Positions 8,191 to 17,687 of a stretch of DNA of 64,000 nt are shown one piece after another. The translations under genes were made by a program, and so were the position numbers. Source of the stretch: Paraclostridium bifermentans (lineage in GTDB: Bacteria; Bacillota; Clostridia; Peptostreptococcales; Peptostreptococcaceae); the NCBI RefSeq assembly GCF_019916025.1, contig NZ_CP079737.1:2914001-2978000 (forward strand), read 5' to 3'. The notes beneath the pieces are model-generated. The model saw only the letters and a list, made by a program, of their open reading frames with translations. It did not search any database and had not been told where the DNA came from. Position 1 is the stretch's first letter; the number at the start of each line of letters is the position of its first letter.

Positions 8191-9284
8191 TATTCAAGTC
8201 CCCCTTGTTTCTTTTTATTCTTATATTTTATAAATAACATTCTTATTACACTACTTAGTGCTATAAAGTAAACAATAGATCCTATAACTATATTGATTAC
8301 TTCTGATGGAGCTTGTATAGTTTGCATCTTTGTTCCACCGTATTTAAGTGCTCCGAATAATAACCCTGAGAAAATTACACCTATAGGATTGCTGTTAGCA
8401 ATAAGTGCTACAGCTATACCATCAAATCCATTTCCTTCTGGTGCTGCAAGTACTGTTATGTTTTGTGCTACACCCATAACTTGTACTGCTCCTGCTAATG
8501 CTGCAAGCATACCAGCTATAGCCATAGATTTAAATATAGATGAATTTATATTTATTCCTCCATATTCAGCTCCAAATTTATTGTATCCAACTCCTCTAAG
8601 TTCGTATCCTAAAGTTGTTTTAGATAATATAAAGGCTATTATTAAAACTAATATAATTGCTATTATTATACCCCAGTTAGCCTTTGTGGCTGGTCCTACT
8701 AGTCCCGTTAACCAATCTATACTTATGCTTGCACTCTCATTTATCATATGAGATGCTTCACTATTGCCTTCTCTTAACCATGGTTGCATTATCATATAGT
8801 TATTTAAATAAAATGCAACCCAGTTTAACATTATGGTAGATATAACTTCATTAACTCCAAATTTGGATTTTAAAAACCCTGCAAATCCTCCCCAACAGGC
8901 TCCCGCTAGTGCAGCTACAGCTAAAGTAAGAGGTATATGTATTATTGCTGGTAAATGAACTGTGTATCCTACTATAGTTGCTGCTAAAGCCCCTATAATA
9001 AACTGACCTTCTGCACCTATATTGAATAATCCTGTTTTAAACGCAAAAGCTATTGATAAACCTGTTAAAATTAACGGCGTAGCCTTTATAATAGTCCATG
9101 CTATATACTTAGGTTTACCGATTATTCCTTCAATCATTACTGAATAAGCTTCTATTGGATTAAATCCCGCTATAGTTAAAGCTATTGCTCCTACTAACAA
9201 TCCTAAAAATATAGATATAATAGAAAATACTATCGTATTATTAGCAAAAGAAATTTTCTTTTTTGCCTTAACATCATTACTCAT
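8190..9284 (-). CDS. nupP: nucleoside ABC transporter permease (NupP-like)
   Basis: A 364-residue permease; a polar N-terminus is followed by many hydrophobic helices, with the hallmark KTGLFNIGAEGQFIIGALAATIVGY near 90-110 shared by YufP/NupP/BmpC proteins. It overlaps the ATPase gene upstream by 8 bases and the second permease downstream by one base, the tight packing expected of subunits made in fixed ratio. Ribosome site AGGAGG precedes the start. Confidence 0.92.
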   Translation of the reverse strand: MSNDVKAKKKISFANNTIVFSIISIFLGLLVGAIALTIAGFNPIEAYSVMIEGIIGKPKYIAWTIIKATPLILTGLSIAFAFKTGLFNIGAEGQFIIGALAATIVGYTVHLPAIIHIPLTLAVAALAGACWGGFAGFLKSKFGVNEVISTIMLNWVAFYLNNYMIMQPWLREGNSEASHMINESASISIDWLTGLVGPATKANWGIIIAIILVLIIAFILSKTTLGYELRGVGYNKFGAEYGGININSSIFKSMAIAGMLAALAGAVQVMGVAQNITVLAAPEGNGFDGIAVALIANSNPIGVIFSGLLFGALKYGGTKMQTIQAPSEVINIVIGSIVYFIALSSVIRMLFIKYKNKKKQGGLE

Positions 9285-10845
9285 TATCTACACCTCCTGC
9301 CATCATAAATCCTAAAGTATTTTCATCTGCATTCTTAGCATCCACAATGCCAACTATTTTTCCTTCATAAATTACAGCTATTCTATCTGATAAATTCATA
9401 ACTTCATCAAGTTCTAAAGATACTAATAAAACTGCATTACCTGCGTCTCTTTGTTCAACTATTGCCTTATGAACAAATTCAATTGCTCCAACATCTAACC
9501 CTCTAGTAGGTTGCGTTGCTATTAATACCTGAGGTTGCCCTGTAGCAGCTCTATCTACTCTTATGTTGTCAACCTCTCTACCAATTATAACCTTTTGTTG
9601 ATTCCCTCCAGATAAAGATCTAGCCTTTAATGTAAAATCAGTTGGCCTAACATCAAATTCTTCTATTATTTCGTTTGCATGTTTTTCAATTTCTTTATTA
9701 TTTAAAACTCCATTTTTAGCAAATCTTTTTTCTTTATATCTTTGTAAAACTGTATTTTCAGCAACTGTAAAATCTAGTATAAGCCCTCTTTTATGTCTAT
9801 CCTCTGGTATATTTTTTATACCTTTTTTGAATATATTAATTGGCTTTTCATTTATAAGTTCAGATCCATTAACCTTTACACTTCCTGAATCTGCTTTTTT
9901 CAAACCAGTCAAGATTTCAACAAGTTCAGATTGCCCATTTCCATCTACACCTGCTATTCCTAAAATTTCTCCAGCTCTTACCTCTAAAGATAAATCATTT
10001 AATACTTGTACTTTTCTATTGTCTTTAGCACTTATATTTTTAACTTCAAGGATTATATCTCCTACTTTAGAATCTTCTTTATCAACCTTAAAGCTTACTT
10101 CTCTACCTACCATCATTGCTGCCAATTCATCTTCTGTTGTATCACTTACCTTTACAGTTCCTATATCTTTACCTCTTCTTATGATAGTACAGTAATCGGC
10201 TGCTGCCTTTATTTCTTTTAATTTATGAGTTATTATTATTACTGATTTTCCTTGCTTAGTTAAGTTCTTTATAATATTCATAAGCTCATTTATTTCTTGT
10301 GGAGTTAAAACTGCAGTAGGTTCATCCAATATTAGTATATCTGCACCTCTGTATAAAGCTTTCAGTATTTCAACTCTTTGTTGCATCCCCACACTTATAT
10401 CTTCTACTTTTGAATTAGGATCTACATGTAATCCATATTTTTTTGAAAGATCACTAACATCTTCTATCGCTTTTTTCATGTCTATTGCTCCGATACCTTT
10501 TGTAGGTTCTGTACCTAGTATTATATTCTGAGCAACTGTAAATGGCTGTACTAACATGAAATGTTGGTGAACCATACCTATCCCATGAGATATCGCTACA
10601 TTAGGGTTTTCCATTCTAACGTTTTCCCCTTTTATAAATATCTCCCCTGAAGTCGGATGGTATAGCCCATAAAGAATATTCATTAATGTTGACTTTCCTG
10701 CTCCATTTTCACCTAATAAAGCATGTACCTCACCTTTATGTACAGTCAAATTTATATTATCGTTAGCTGTGAAATTTCCAAACTTTTTAGTTATACTTTT
10801 CATTTCTACAACTTTTAGACTGTGGTCTACATTGCTATTAATCAT
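9277..10845 (-). CDS. nupO: nucleoside ABC transporter ATP-binding protein (NupO-like)
   Basis: A 522-residue protein with two fused ABC ATPase domains, as in simple-sugar/nucleoside importers. The first has Walker A GENGAGKS and a degenerate signature (SVGMQQRVEILKAL) before Walker B ILILDEPT. The second has a Walker A-like GVDGNGQSE, signature LSGGNQQKVIIGRE and TQPTRGLD. It energises the NupP/NupQ channel. A short linker around 430 (DNIRVDRAATGQPQ) interrupts the usual spacing between signature and Walker B in the second domain. Start ATG 10845 has AGGAGG upstream. It has its own promoter, separate from the lipoprotein gene. Confidence 0.93.
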   Translation of the reverse strand: MINSNVDHSLKVVEMKSITKKFGNFTANDNINLTVHKGEVHALLGENGAGKSTLMNILYGLYHPTSGEIFIKGENVRMENPNVAISHGIGMVHQHFMLVQPFTVAQNIILGTEPTKGIGAIDMKKAIEDVSDLSKKYGLHVDPNSKVEDISVGMQQRVEILKALYRGADILILDEPTAVLTPQEINELMNIIKNLTKQGKSVIIITHKLKEIKAAADYCTIIRRGKDIGTVKVSDTTEDELAAMMVGREVSFKVDKEDSKVGDIILEVKNISAKDNRKVQVLNDLSLEVRAGEILGIAGVDGNGQSELVEILTGLKKADSGSVKVNGSELINEKPINIFKKGIKNIPEDRHKRGLILDFTVAENTVLQRYKEKRFAKNGVLNNKEIEKHANEIIEEFDVRPTDFTLKARSLSGGNQQKVIIGREVDNIRVDRAATGQPQVLIATQPTRGLDVGAIEFVHKAIVEQRDAGNAVLLVSLELDEVMNLSDRIAVIYEGKIVGIVDAKNADENTLGFMMAGGVDNE

Positions 10846-10885
10846 AGTTTATAATAACCCTCCTTATTTACTTATCGCCAATTTT

Positions 10886-10914
10886 ATTATACTAAAAAAT
10901 AAGTATTATAACAA
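10886..10914 (-). promoter_or_regulatory. promoter of nupOPQ
   Basis: Minus strand TTGTTA (10914-10909), 17-base spacer, TATAAT (10891-10886), about 40 bases upstream of nupO. The rest of the 460-base gap up to the terminator at 11258 is extremely AT-rich, and I see no gene or structured RNA in it. Confidence 0.7.
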
Positions 10915-11257
10915 TTTAATTTCAACAAATAGTAGGTAATATTTTATTAATTGTACATACTTTTTGTTATTTTTTGTCATATTTATAATTTAATTTTATA
11001 TTTATTATAATTTAAATTTAAATTATAAGTTATAATACATTAGATTTCTTACAAATAACCATATTATTTATTTTTTATGTTATTCTAAATATTTATGTTA
11101 TTTTTGGATAAATCCTCTTTATTTATAAAATTTTTTTTAATATTTTTTTATCGTTTAATTTACCTACCTATATAAAAAATTTATTTTAAACCTAACTTAA
11201 ATTTATTTACCTCAAACAATTTATTTTAATTTTTATCATAGTTAATTTGGACGAAAA

Positions 11258-11284
11258 AAAAAGACTAGCCTGGCTAGTCTTTTT
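11258..11284. terminator. terminator after BMP lipoprotein gene
   Basis: AAAAAGACTAGCC-T-GGCTAGTCTTTTT. Because it separates the lipoprotein gene from nupO, the two parts of the transporter are different transcripts or read-through is limited, giving more lipoprotein than channel. Confidence 0.9.
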
Positions 11285-11305
11285 TATTAAATTAAATTAA
11301 TTTAA

Positions 11306-12334
11306 TTATTTTACATCTTTCATTGTAGATGGAACTTTTATTTCTCCACTCTTAATTTTATCCCCTTGTTTATTAACAAATTCTAATACATCTGGAGATA
11401 CATCTTCTTTTGTAGTATCTGCTACTCCAACTCCATCTTCATTTAAGCCATAAACAGTTACTTTTCCACCATTAAACTTACCATCAACTAAGTTTTTAAC
11501 AGTATCATAAACCCCAACATCAACTCTCTTTATAGCTGAAGTTATAACAGTTTCTGGAGCAACACTATTTTGGTCTCTATCAACACCTATAGCTTTTTTA
11601 CCAGCTTCTTTAGCTGCTTCTATAACTCCATTACCAGTATCACCTGATGCATGGAATATTATATCTACACCATTAGATATCATTTGATTAGTTATAGATT
11701 TACCTTTTGCTGGATCAGCAAAACTGTTTGCATATTGAGATATTACTTCAGCATCTGGTTTTGCAGCTTTAACTCCTGCTGTAAATCCAGCTTGGAAAGT
11801 TTCAATTACTGGACCTTCCATTCCTCCAACAAATCCTACTTTATTAGTTTCTGTAAGTTTACCTGCTACTAATCCTACTAAGTATGATGATTCTTCTGCT
11901 TTAAACATTATACTTTCTACATTTTTAGGTGGTTTTCCACCGAAATCAGCATCTATTAATGCAAATTTTTGATCTGGATAAGATTTTGAAGCATCACCTA
12001 TAGCCTTTTCCATCTTAAATCCAACACCAATTACTAAGTTTGCTCCATCGTCTATCGCTGTTTCTATATTGTTAGCGTAATCTGATTCTTGCTTAGACTC
12101 TATGTACTTAACATCTACTCCTAAGTCTTTCTTAGCTTTTTCTAAACCTTCCCATGCACTTTGGTTAAAAGATTGGTCATTTACTCCACCAACGTCAGTT
12201 ATCATAGTTACTTTTACTTTGTCATCCCCACCTGAATTGCTGTCTTTTGAATCTTTAGAAGGACTACATCCTACTAACATCGATCCTGCTAATACAGTAA
12301 CAAGACCTATAGACAATAACTTTTTAAGTTTCAT
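11306..12334 (-). CDS. nupN: BMP-family nucleoside-binding lipoprotein (PnrA/NupN-like)
   Basis: A 342-residue secreted lipoprotein. A basic start (MKLKKLL), hydrophobic core and lipobox LVGC at about 20-23 give lipid attachment, then a Ser/Asp/Gly-rich linker and the BMP domain (VTMITDVGGVNDQSFNQSAWEG, DRDQNSVAP). This family binds purine nucleosides such as inosine and guanosine and delivers them to the NupOPQ channel encoded downstream. Start ATG has AGGAGG. A palindrome overlaps the likely promoter. No purine riboswitch is visible upstream. Confidence 0.93.
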   Translation of the reverse strand: MKLKKLLSIGLVTVLAGSMLVGCSPSKDSKDSNSGGDDKVKVTMITDVGGVNDQSFNQSAWEGLEKAKKDLGVDVKYIESKQESDYANNIETAIDDGANLVIGVGFKMEKAIGDASKSYPDQKFALIDADFGGKPPKNVESIMFKAEESSYLVGLVAGKLTETNKVGFVGGMEGPVIETFQAGFTAGVKAAKPDAEVISQYANSFADPAKGKSITNQMISNGVDIIFHASGDTGNGVIEAAKEAGKKAIGVDRDQNSVAPETVITSAIKRVDVGVYDTVKNLVDGKFNGGKVTVYGLNEDGVGVADTTKEDVSPDVLEFVNKQGDKIKSGEIKVPSTMKDVK

Positions 12335-12378
12335 AATTACCTCCTATGAACATCTTTCTTATAATTTCTTACCATAAA

Positions 12379-12397
12379 TTTTACACTATATGTAAAA
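12379..12397. promoter_or_regulatory. palindromic operator candidate upstream of BMP gene
   Basis: TTTTACACTATATGTAAAA is a perfect 7-bp inverted repeat with a 5-base spacer. On the minus strand it contains a TATAGT that could be the -10 element of the lipoprotein gene, 45 bases from its start. A repressor bound here would block transcription. The protein that binds is unknown. Confidence 0.45.
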
Positions 12398-12467
12398 TAT
12401 TTTCTACATTTAATTTTAATTTTATTCACTTTTTTTAATATTTAGTGTATACAATTTAAAAAAATAA

Positions 12468-12514
12468 GAAGATAAGAAATCTTTTTCATAATCATAATAA
12501 GATTTCTTACCTTC
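12468..12514 (-). terminator. terminator after trmL
   Basis: Minus strand stem GAAGGTAAGAAATCTT / AAGATTTCTTATCTTC with a 15-base loop, followed by TTATTTTTTT. Confidence 0.8.
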
Positions 12515-12549
12515 TTTTTGAACCTATTTTTCAGTATATAGTATACACT

Positions 12550-13020
12550 TTATCTTAAATTAGGATATCCTATTTGTCTTAACGCTTCAAATAATACTAT
12601 AGCCACAGAATTTGATAAATTTAAAGATCTAGCTTTTTCTATATCAACCATAGGTATTCTTATTGCAGTTTCTAAATTATCCATTATTAAACTTTCAGGT
12701 AATCCTTTAGTTTCTTTTCCAAACACTATAAATGAATTTTCTTCATATTTTACATCTGAGTGTGTTTGTTTAGCTTTAGTTGTTGAGTAAAAGAATTTAG
12801 CATCTGGGTTTTGTTCTCTTACTTCATCAAAACTATCATAATATTTTATTTCAACTAAATCCCAATAATCTAAACCTGCTCTTTTTAGATATTTGTCATC
12901 CATACAAAAACCTAATGGTCTAACTAAGTGAAGAGTTGTACCAGTTGCAGCACAACTTCTTATTATATTTCCTGTATTTTGTGGTATTTCAGGTTCTACC
13001 AATACGATATTTAAAGACAT
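12550..13020 (-). CDS. trmL: tRNA (cytidine(34)-2'-O)-methyltransferase
   Basis: A 156-residue SPOUT methyltransferase. Signatures: LVEPEIPQNTGNIIRSCAATGTTLHLVRPLGF at the N-terminus, FGKETKGLPESL in the middle, and the knot segment IPMVDIEKARSLNLSNSVAIVLFEALRQ at the C-terminus. It 2'-O-methylates the wobble base of certain tRNA-Leu isoacceptors. Normal length (about 155). Start ATG 13020 has GGAGG upstream. Transcribed alone, with terminators on both sides. Confidence 0.95.
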   Translation of the reverse strand: MSLNIVLVEPEIPQNTGNIIRSCAATGTTLHLVRPLGFCMDDKYLKRAGLDYWDLVEIKYYDSFDEVREQNPDAKFFYSTTKAKQTHSDVKYEENSFIVFGKETKGLPESLIMDNLETAIRIPMVDIEKARSLNLSNSVAIVLFEALRQIGYPNLR

Positions 13021-13095
13021 ACGTAATCCTCCTTAATATTTTATAAGTCTAATTATATCAAAAGTTTTCATTTCTAAAAACTTATAAAAAAATAA

Positions 13096-13135
13096 AATAA
13101 TATAAATCTCCTTATATTAGGAGATTTATATTATT
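13096..13135 (-). terminator. terminator overlapping the end of the VanW-domain gene
   Basis: A 16-bp perfect stem (AATAATATAAATCTCC / GGAGATTTATATTATT), 8-base loop, then T-rich sequence on the minus strand. The stop codon of the gene (13126-13128) lies inside the stem. Confidence 0.85.
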
Positions 13136-14493
13136 TCAGAGTTCAAATTTTTGGTTGTATCCACCTTTTTCTTTGTTCCCTTTATTAAAACTTTATTTTT
13201 AGGAGGGTAGTAGCTTTCATTAATTAATTCTTCATTTATAGAAGATCCGTCTTCATTCTTATAAACCCTGTATGTTTTTACTTTATATCCATTTCTGCCT
13301 TTGCTTTCTATTCTAGTTTCTCCTTCATATAAAGCTTTACTTTCTTTTTCTATAATTTTAGGCTTTATAATTCCTGATATATCAGTTCTTATATCTACTA
13401 TTTTTTTATCATTTTCATTTCCATATATCGTAGTTATTATTTTGTTATCTCTTACCTCATTTTTTATTAGAATAGGACTTTTATAATTATTTTTAAATAT
13501 TAAATCAATATTTCCATAAGATACAGTAGCATCTCTTCCTTTTTCTATATATCCACTAGGTATACTATGATTTCTAGCTTGTACGATTTCAAGTCCTGAG
13601 TATAGTGCCGCATTATATACAGTACTAGATACCTGACATATTCCTCCACCCATTCCTAATTGCATTTCTCCATTCACTATTATAGGGGCGCTCTTAAATC
13701 CTTGTTCTGTGCTTCTTTTACCTATAATATTATTAAATGAAAACTCTTCATTATAGTCTATTAATACATTATTTATTTTATTTATAGCTAATTTTATGTT
13801 ACTAACTCTATTTTGATTTTTCGAGTTAAATTTTGTTTCATATTGACCTAATAATGTATTTATATTTGCCAACTTTTCATAAGTATATTTTGGATTTATC
13901 GTTTCTGTATATATATTAATATTTTCAAACTTTTTATTTTTTATATTTTTATCAATTTGACTGAGTAAAGCTTCTTTCTTTAAATGAACTCCATATATCT
14001 CTTTACTAATATTAAAATTGTTATTTTCTACTGTTATAGTAGCATCGACTGGTGTAATATCTATTTCTTTGGATAAATTATTGATATATTCATTTAATTT
14101 TGCTTTATCATATTCAGTATCAACATTTAATTTTATACTTTTACCTATACTTAAATTAAATTTTGTTTTTATATTATTAAAAAAGTCACTATCTCTACCT
14201 ATATTAATAGCTGTATTTACAGCATCCTCTACTTTAAATTTAAAGTTAATTTCGTTTAAAGATAAATTATATTTCTTATCTCCATAAAATAATTCTATAG
14301 AATCTTGCTTATATAGAGAATTATTTAGTTTTTTTATCGCATCACTTTCTGTCAGTCCCGAGACATCAATATTTTCAATATATATATTTTTATAGATTTT
14401 ACTTTCTTTGCTCATACAATAAGATTTATACGTCAATCCAAAACAATATAGCATAACTAATGTTACTAAGAAAAATATTTTCTGTCTCTTCAA
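13126..14493 (-). CDS. VanW family protein with YoaR-like peptidoglycan-binding repeats
   Basis: A 455-residue protein with an N-terminal signal/anchor helix (KIFFLVTLVMLYCFGLTY), two repeats of the YoaR/PG-binding_4 type (IDVSGLTESDAIKKLNN ... VENNNFNISKEIYGVHL) and a VanW domain (FSFNNIIGKRSTEQGFKSAP, GGGICQVSSTVYNAALYSGLEI, RNHSIPSGY). The C-terminus resembles a G5-like strand-rich region (GETRIESKGRNGYKVKTYRVY). An extracytoplasmic, cell-wall associated role is likely; VanW itself has no proven activity. TTG start 14493 follows the nth stop codon by 2 bases and would be translationally coupled to nth. Confidence 0.85.
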   Translation of the reverse strand: MKRQKIFFLVTLVMLYCFGLTYKSYCMSKESKIYKNIYIENIDVSGLTESDAIKKLNNSLYKQDSIELFYGDKKYNLSLNEINFKFKVEDAVNTAINIGRDSDFFNNIKTKFNLSIGKSIKLNVDTEYDKAKLNEYINNLSKEIDITPVDATITVENNNFNISKEIYGVHLKKEALLSQIDKNIKNKKFENINIYTETINPKYTYEKLANINTLLGQYETKFNSKNQNRVSNIKLAINKINNVLIDYNEEFSFNNIIGKRSTEQGFKSAPIIVNGEMQLGMGGGICQVSSTVYNAALYSGLEIVQARNHSIPSGYIEKGRDATVSYGNIDLIFKNNYKSPILIKNEVRDNKIITTIYGNENDKKIVDIRTDISGIIKPKIIEKESKALYEGETRIESKGRNGYKVKTYRVYKNEDGSSINEELINESYYPPKNKVLIKGTKKKVDTTKNLNSEII

Positions 14494-14495
14494 TT

Positions 14496-15149
14496 TTAGT
14501 CATTCCCTTCTTTATAATAGTCACAGTATTCAACTAATGGACATATATTACATTCTGGTTTTCTTGCTTTACAAATTCTCCTTCCATGAAAAATTATTAA
14601 ATGATGTGCTTTTGACCATCTTTTTTTCGGTAAAACTTTCATAAGTTCAAATTCTGTTTTTTCAGGAGTATCAGTTTTTACTAACCCAATTCTATTAGAT
14701 ACTCTAAATACATGAGTATCTACAGCAATTGCATCAACTCCAAAAGCATTACTTAGTACTACATTTGCAGTTTTTCTTCCCACTCCGGGAAGCTTTGTCA
14801 ATTCTTCCATATTATCAGGCACTTGACCACCATAATTAGAACAAAGCAATACTGATGTTTCTTTTATTTTTTGAGCTTTACTTTTATATAGCCCACAACT
14901 TTTTATTTCTTCACTAATTTCAAATGTATTAAGTTCAGCAAATTCTTCAGCTGTATTATACTTTTTAAATAGTTCAGCTGTAACTTTATTAACCCTAACG
15001 TCAGTGCATTGAGCAGATAATATAGTTGCAATTAGAAGTTCAAATGGAGTTGTATAATTTAATTCACACTCTGCATTTGGGTATGTTTCTTCTAATATAT
15101 CTAATATTTTTTTTGTATTTTCTCTATTTTTCTTTTTTGCTTTTGCCAT
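14496..15149 (-). CDS. nth: endonuclease III
   Basis: A 217-residue bifunctional DNA glycosylase/AP lyase that removes oxidised pyrimidines. Helix-hairpin-helix LPGVGRKTANVV supplies catalytic Lys126; Asp144 sits in AVDTHVFRVSNR. The C-terminal [4Fe-4S] motif is C-x6-C-x2-C-x5-C (CKARKPECNICPLVEYC). Normal length. Start has AAGGGGG upstream. First gene of an nth-vanW pair. Confidence 0.97.
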   Translation of the reverse strand: MAKAKKKNRENTKKILDILEETYPNAECELNYTTPFELLIATILSAQCTDVRVNKVTAELFKKYNTAEEFAELNTFEISEEIKSCGLYKSKAQKIKETSVLLCSNYGGQVPDNMEELTKLPGVGRKTANVVLSNAFGVDAIAVDTHVFRVSNRIGLVKTDTPEKTEFELMKVLPKKRWSKAHHLIIFHGRRICKARKPECNICPLVEYCDYYKEGND

Positions 15150-15332
15150 CTTTAATTCCCCCTTGTTGTAATTTTACATATATAATATATAACAATTTTA
15201 AACATAATTTAAACATATATAAAATTATAATTATTAAGTTTTCTATCTATTTACTTATATTATTTATCAAAACAAAATAATATATATACTATAATTATAT
15301 TTATTATCTTGTAATATTTTGTTATTTGCCCA

Positions 15333-15371
15333 AAATAAAGGAACTGCAGTAAAAATGCAGTTCCTTTATTT
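15333..15371. terminator. terminator after lonC-like gene
   Basis: AAATAAAGGAACTGCA / TGCAGTTCCTTTATTT with a 7-base loop, then T-run; ends at the gene's stop codon. Confidence 0.9.
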
Positions 15372-15372
15372 T

Positions 15373-17586
15373 TTATTTATCTAATTCACTATATTTTTTT
15401 AATTTTTCAATAGCTAAACTTTTAACTTCTTCAAAAGTTTTATCTGTCAAAATTTCTATAGCCTCTTCAATTCTATCTATAGGATATATATGAAATCTAC
15501 CTTCATTTATAGCATTTCTTACTTCTTCAACAAGAACTAGATTTCTAAGGTTATTCCTTGGTAATATTACACCTTCACTTCCTGTTAAACCTTTTTTCTT
15601 GCATGCATAATAAAATCCTTCTACTTTTTCAGTAACTCCACCTACAACTTGTATATCTCCTTTTTGATTTATAGAGCCAGTTGCTCCAATATTTTGTTTT
15701 ATAGGAACACCACTCAATGATGATAACATAGCATAAAGCTCCGCTCCAGATGCACTATCTCCATCTACACCACCATAGTTTTGTTCAAAACATATATTTG
15801 CATTAAGTGATAAAGGAAATTCTTGTGCTAAATTTTCTAGCAAAAATCCATTTAATATAAGAACTCCCTTACTGTGTATAGGTCCACTCATTTCAACTTC
15901 TCTTTCTATATTTACAATCCCAGAGCTTCCAGGTGCAGTAGTAACTGTTATTCTACAAGGTCTTCCAAATGAATACTCACCCATATTTAAAACAGATAAT
16001 CCATTTATAACCCCAACTTTAGATCCAGTTGTTGATATTAATGTAAATCCATTTTCTATAGATTCATCCATTTTCTTTTCTATTTTACTAAATCTTTCTC
16101 TTCTCTCTTTGATCGCTTTTAATACATCTTCTTTATCTACATATTTAGATCCTCTTATTTTTGAATAAGCATCTCCTTCTACTAAAATTTCTACGATTTT
16201 ATTAAATTTAGTTGATAATTTTTCTCTATCACCTGTTATCCTAGTACTATACCTAACAACTTGCTCTACACCTTCATAAGTAAAATGATTTAAATTGTTA
16301 CTATTACAATACGAAGCTATGAAATTTGCCAATCTAGTTTCATTGAAATCATTTTTTTTCATTTCATTGTCAAAGTCTACAAATATTTTAAAATATTTAT
16401 TAAACTCAGGATCATAGTTATACAGTAAATTATACATATAGTTATTTCCTATAAGTACTACTTTTATATTAACAGGTATATTTTCTGGCTTTATAGCTGT
16501 TTGTGTATCTAAAGTTATTTCACCTTGTTGTATTGTTTTTTTAAGTATATCCCAAGATAAATTGTATCTCAGAAGTTGATCCACATACAGTACTAAGTAA
16601 CCTCCATTAGCTTTATGCACTGCACCTGGTAACAACTTAGTGAAATCTGTTTTTACAGTACCATTATAGTACTCGTATTCCGCCTTCCCGAATAAGTTTG
16701 CCGGACTCGGGTTTATTTCCACAACTACAGGCGCCCCGCATCTATCTAATCCATTATCTACCAACAAGTTCACTTTATATCTTGTAAAGTGTTCTTTATC
16801 GTACTTTTCTTTCAAATCTTCTTCATCCATATAGAATAGGTACACATATTCTAAGATATCATTTTTAGTATCATCTAAATACTTTCTTACTTTTTCAAAG
16901 TCTCCATATCTTTCAATTAAACTATCTATATGTGGATCTACTATATATTTCCCTACTTCATATTCTAAATCTAAAAGAGCTTCTTTTGCATCTTCTTCTA
17001 TATCTTTAATTTTATATGCAATTTGTATAGCTGCATTTTCTAATTCCTTTTTAACTTTATAAAATTCTTCAGAAGTTGTATCTACATCTTCATCTTGTGG
17101 CGTGAAAATCATACCTACCTTACTATTTTTTAATTTAAAGCCTTTTTCTTCTCCATACTTCTTAATTTTTTGGAGTAAGTTTTCTTTTTCAATTTCAAAA
17201 TCATCTAATAATTCATTTTTACTTATTTCAAATTCTTCACTTTCGAATGCATCCTTCAGTTCATCCAATAAACTTTCTATTAACTTTTCCATGTCTTTCT
17301 TAAATAATTTACCCATACCTTTATCTAGTGCAATAGCTATAGGCTCTCTGCTATTTTCAAAGTTATATACATAGCACCAGTCTTTATGGTCATTTTTATT
17401 TTCTGCATGCATTTTTAAAGCACTAAGTACATAAGTAGTTTTCCCTGTACCACTATCCCCAGCTACAAAGATATTATATGCAGGATTATCTATTTTAAGT
17501 CCAAGCTCCATAGCTTTTGTTGCATTTTCTTGCCCTATTATCTCATTTAAGCCCTCTAGTTGAGAGGTATTAGCATATCTAGCCAT
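15373..17586 (-). CDS. LonC/LonB-type ATP-dependent protease
   Basis: A 737-residue AAA+ serine protease of the S16 family. Walker A GDSGTGKT lies near 43-50. A coiled-coil-prone insertion (about 100-230) interrupts the ATPase, and a second ATPase half follows (GGYLVLYVDQLL, VVLIGN). The C-terminal Lon protease domain has GDSASG with the nucleophile Ser611 and the dyad Lys654 in GGVTEKVEG; the 43-residue spacing equals that of archaeal LonB. No membrane helix, so soluble. Of two ATGs (17592, 17586) the second is chosen because the first abuts the AAAGGGGG ribosome site. Single gene with its own promoter; substrates unknown. Confidence 0.93.
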   Translation of the reverse strand: MARYANTSQLEGLNEIIGQENATKAMELGLKIDNPAYNIFVAGDSGTGKTTYVLSALKMHAENKNDHKDWCYVYNFENSREPIAIALDKGMGKLFKKDMEKLIESLLDELKDAFESEEFEISKNELLDDFEIEKENLLQKIKKYGEEKGFKLKNSKVGMIFTPQDEDVDTTSEEFYKVKKELENAAIQIAYKIKDIEEDAKEALLDLEYEVGKYIVDPHIDSLIERYGDFEKVRKYLDDTKNDILEYVYLFYMDEEDLKEKYDKEHFTRYKVNLLVDNGLDRCGAPVVVEINPSPANLFGKAEYEYYNGTVKTDFTKLLPGAVHKANGGYLVLYVDQLLRYNLSWDILKKTIQQGEITLDTQTAIKPENIPVNIKVVLIGNNYMYNLLYNYDPEFNKYFKIFVDFDNEMKKNDFNETRLANFIASYCNSNNLNHFTYEGVEQVVRYSTRITGDREKLSTKFNKIVEILVEGDAYSKIRGSKYVDKEDVLKAIKERRERFSKIEKKMDESIENGFTLISTTGSKVGVINGLSVLNMGEYSFGRPCRITVTTAPGSSGIVNIEREVEMSGPIHSKGVLILNGFLLENLAQEFPLSLNANICFEQNYGGVDGDSASGAELYAMLSSLSGVPIKQNIGATGSINQKGDIQVVGGVTEKVEGFYYACKKKGLTGSEGVILPRNNLRNLVLVEEVRNAINEGRFHIYPIDRIEEAIEILTDKTFEEVKSLAIEKLKKYSELDK

Positions 17587-17615
17587 ATCCATCCCCCTTT
17601 AAAATTCCTTTTTAT

Positions 17616-17644
17616 ATAATATGTTTCTAGCTACTAAATGTTAA
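17616..17644 (-). promoter_or_regulatory. promoter of lonC-like gene
   Basis: Minus strand TTAACA (17644-17639), 17-base spacer, TATTAT (17621-17616), 30 bases upstream of the start codon. Confidence 0.65.
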
Positions 17645-17656
17645 GTAAAAAAATAA

Positions 17657-17687
17657 AAAACTTCTAACTGTACAAGTTAAAAGTTTT
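17657..17687 (-). terminator. terminator after queG-like gene
   Basis: Minus strand stem AAAACTTTTAACTT / AGTTAGAAGTTTT followed by TTATTTTTTT. Confidence 0.8.

Noticed and set aside
8293-8751. 152-codon plus-strand frame opposite nupP
   Set aside because: Runs antisense to a conserved permease, low-complexity Pro/Ile/Ala translation and no ribosome site; a shadow frame.
10915-11257. Long AT-rich gap between nupO and the lipoprotein gene might hide a small RNA or gene
   Set aside because: No ORF with a ribosome site, no stable stem with U-run and no conserved-looking motif was seen; base composition is extreme A/T.
12335-12467. Purine riboswitch upstream of the nucleoside transporter
   Set aside because: The conserved purine-riboswitch core and three-way junction pairs are not visible; only a palindrome and AT-rich DNA are present.
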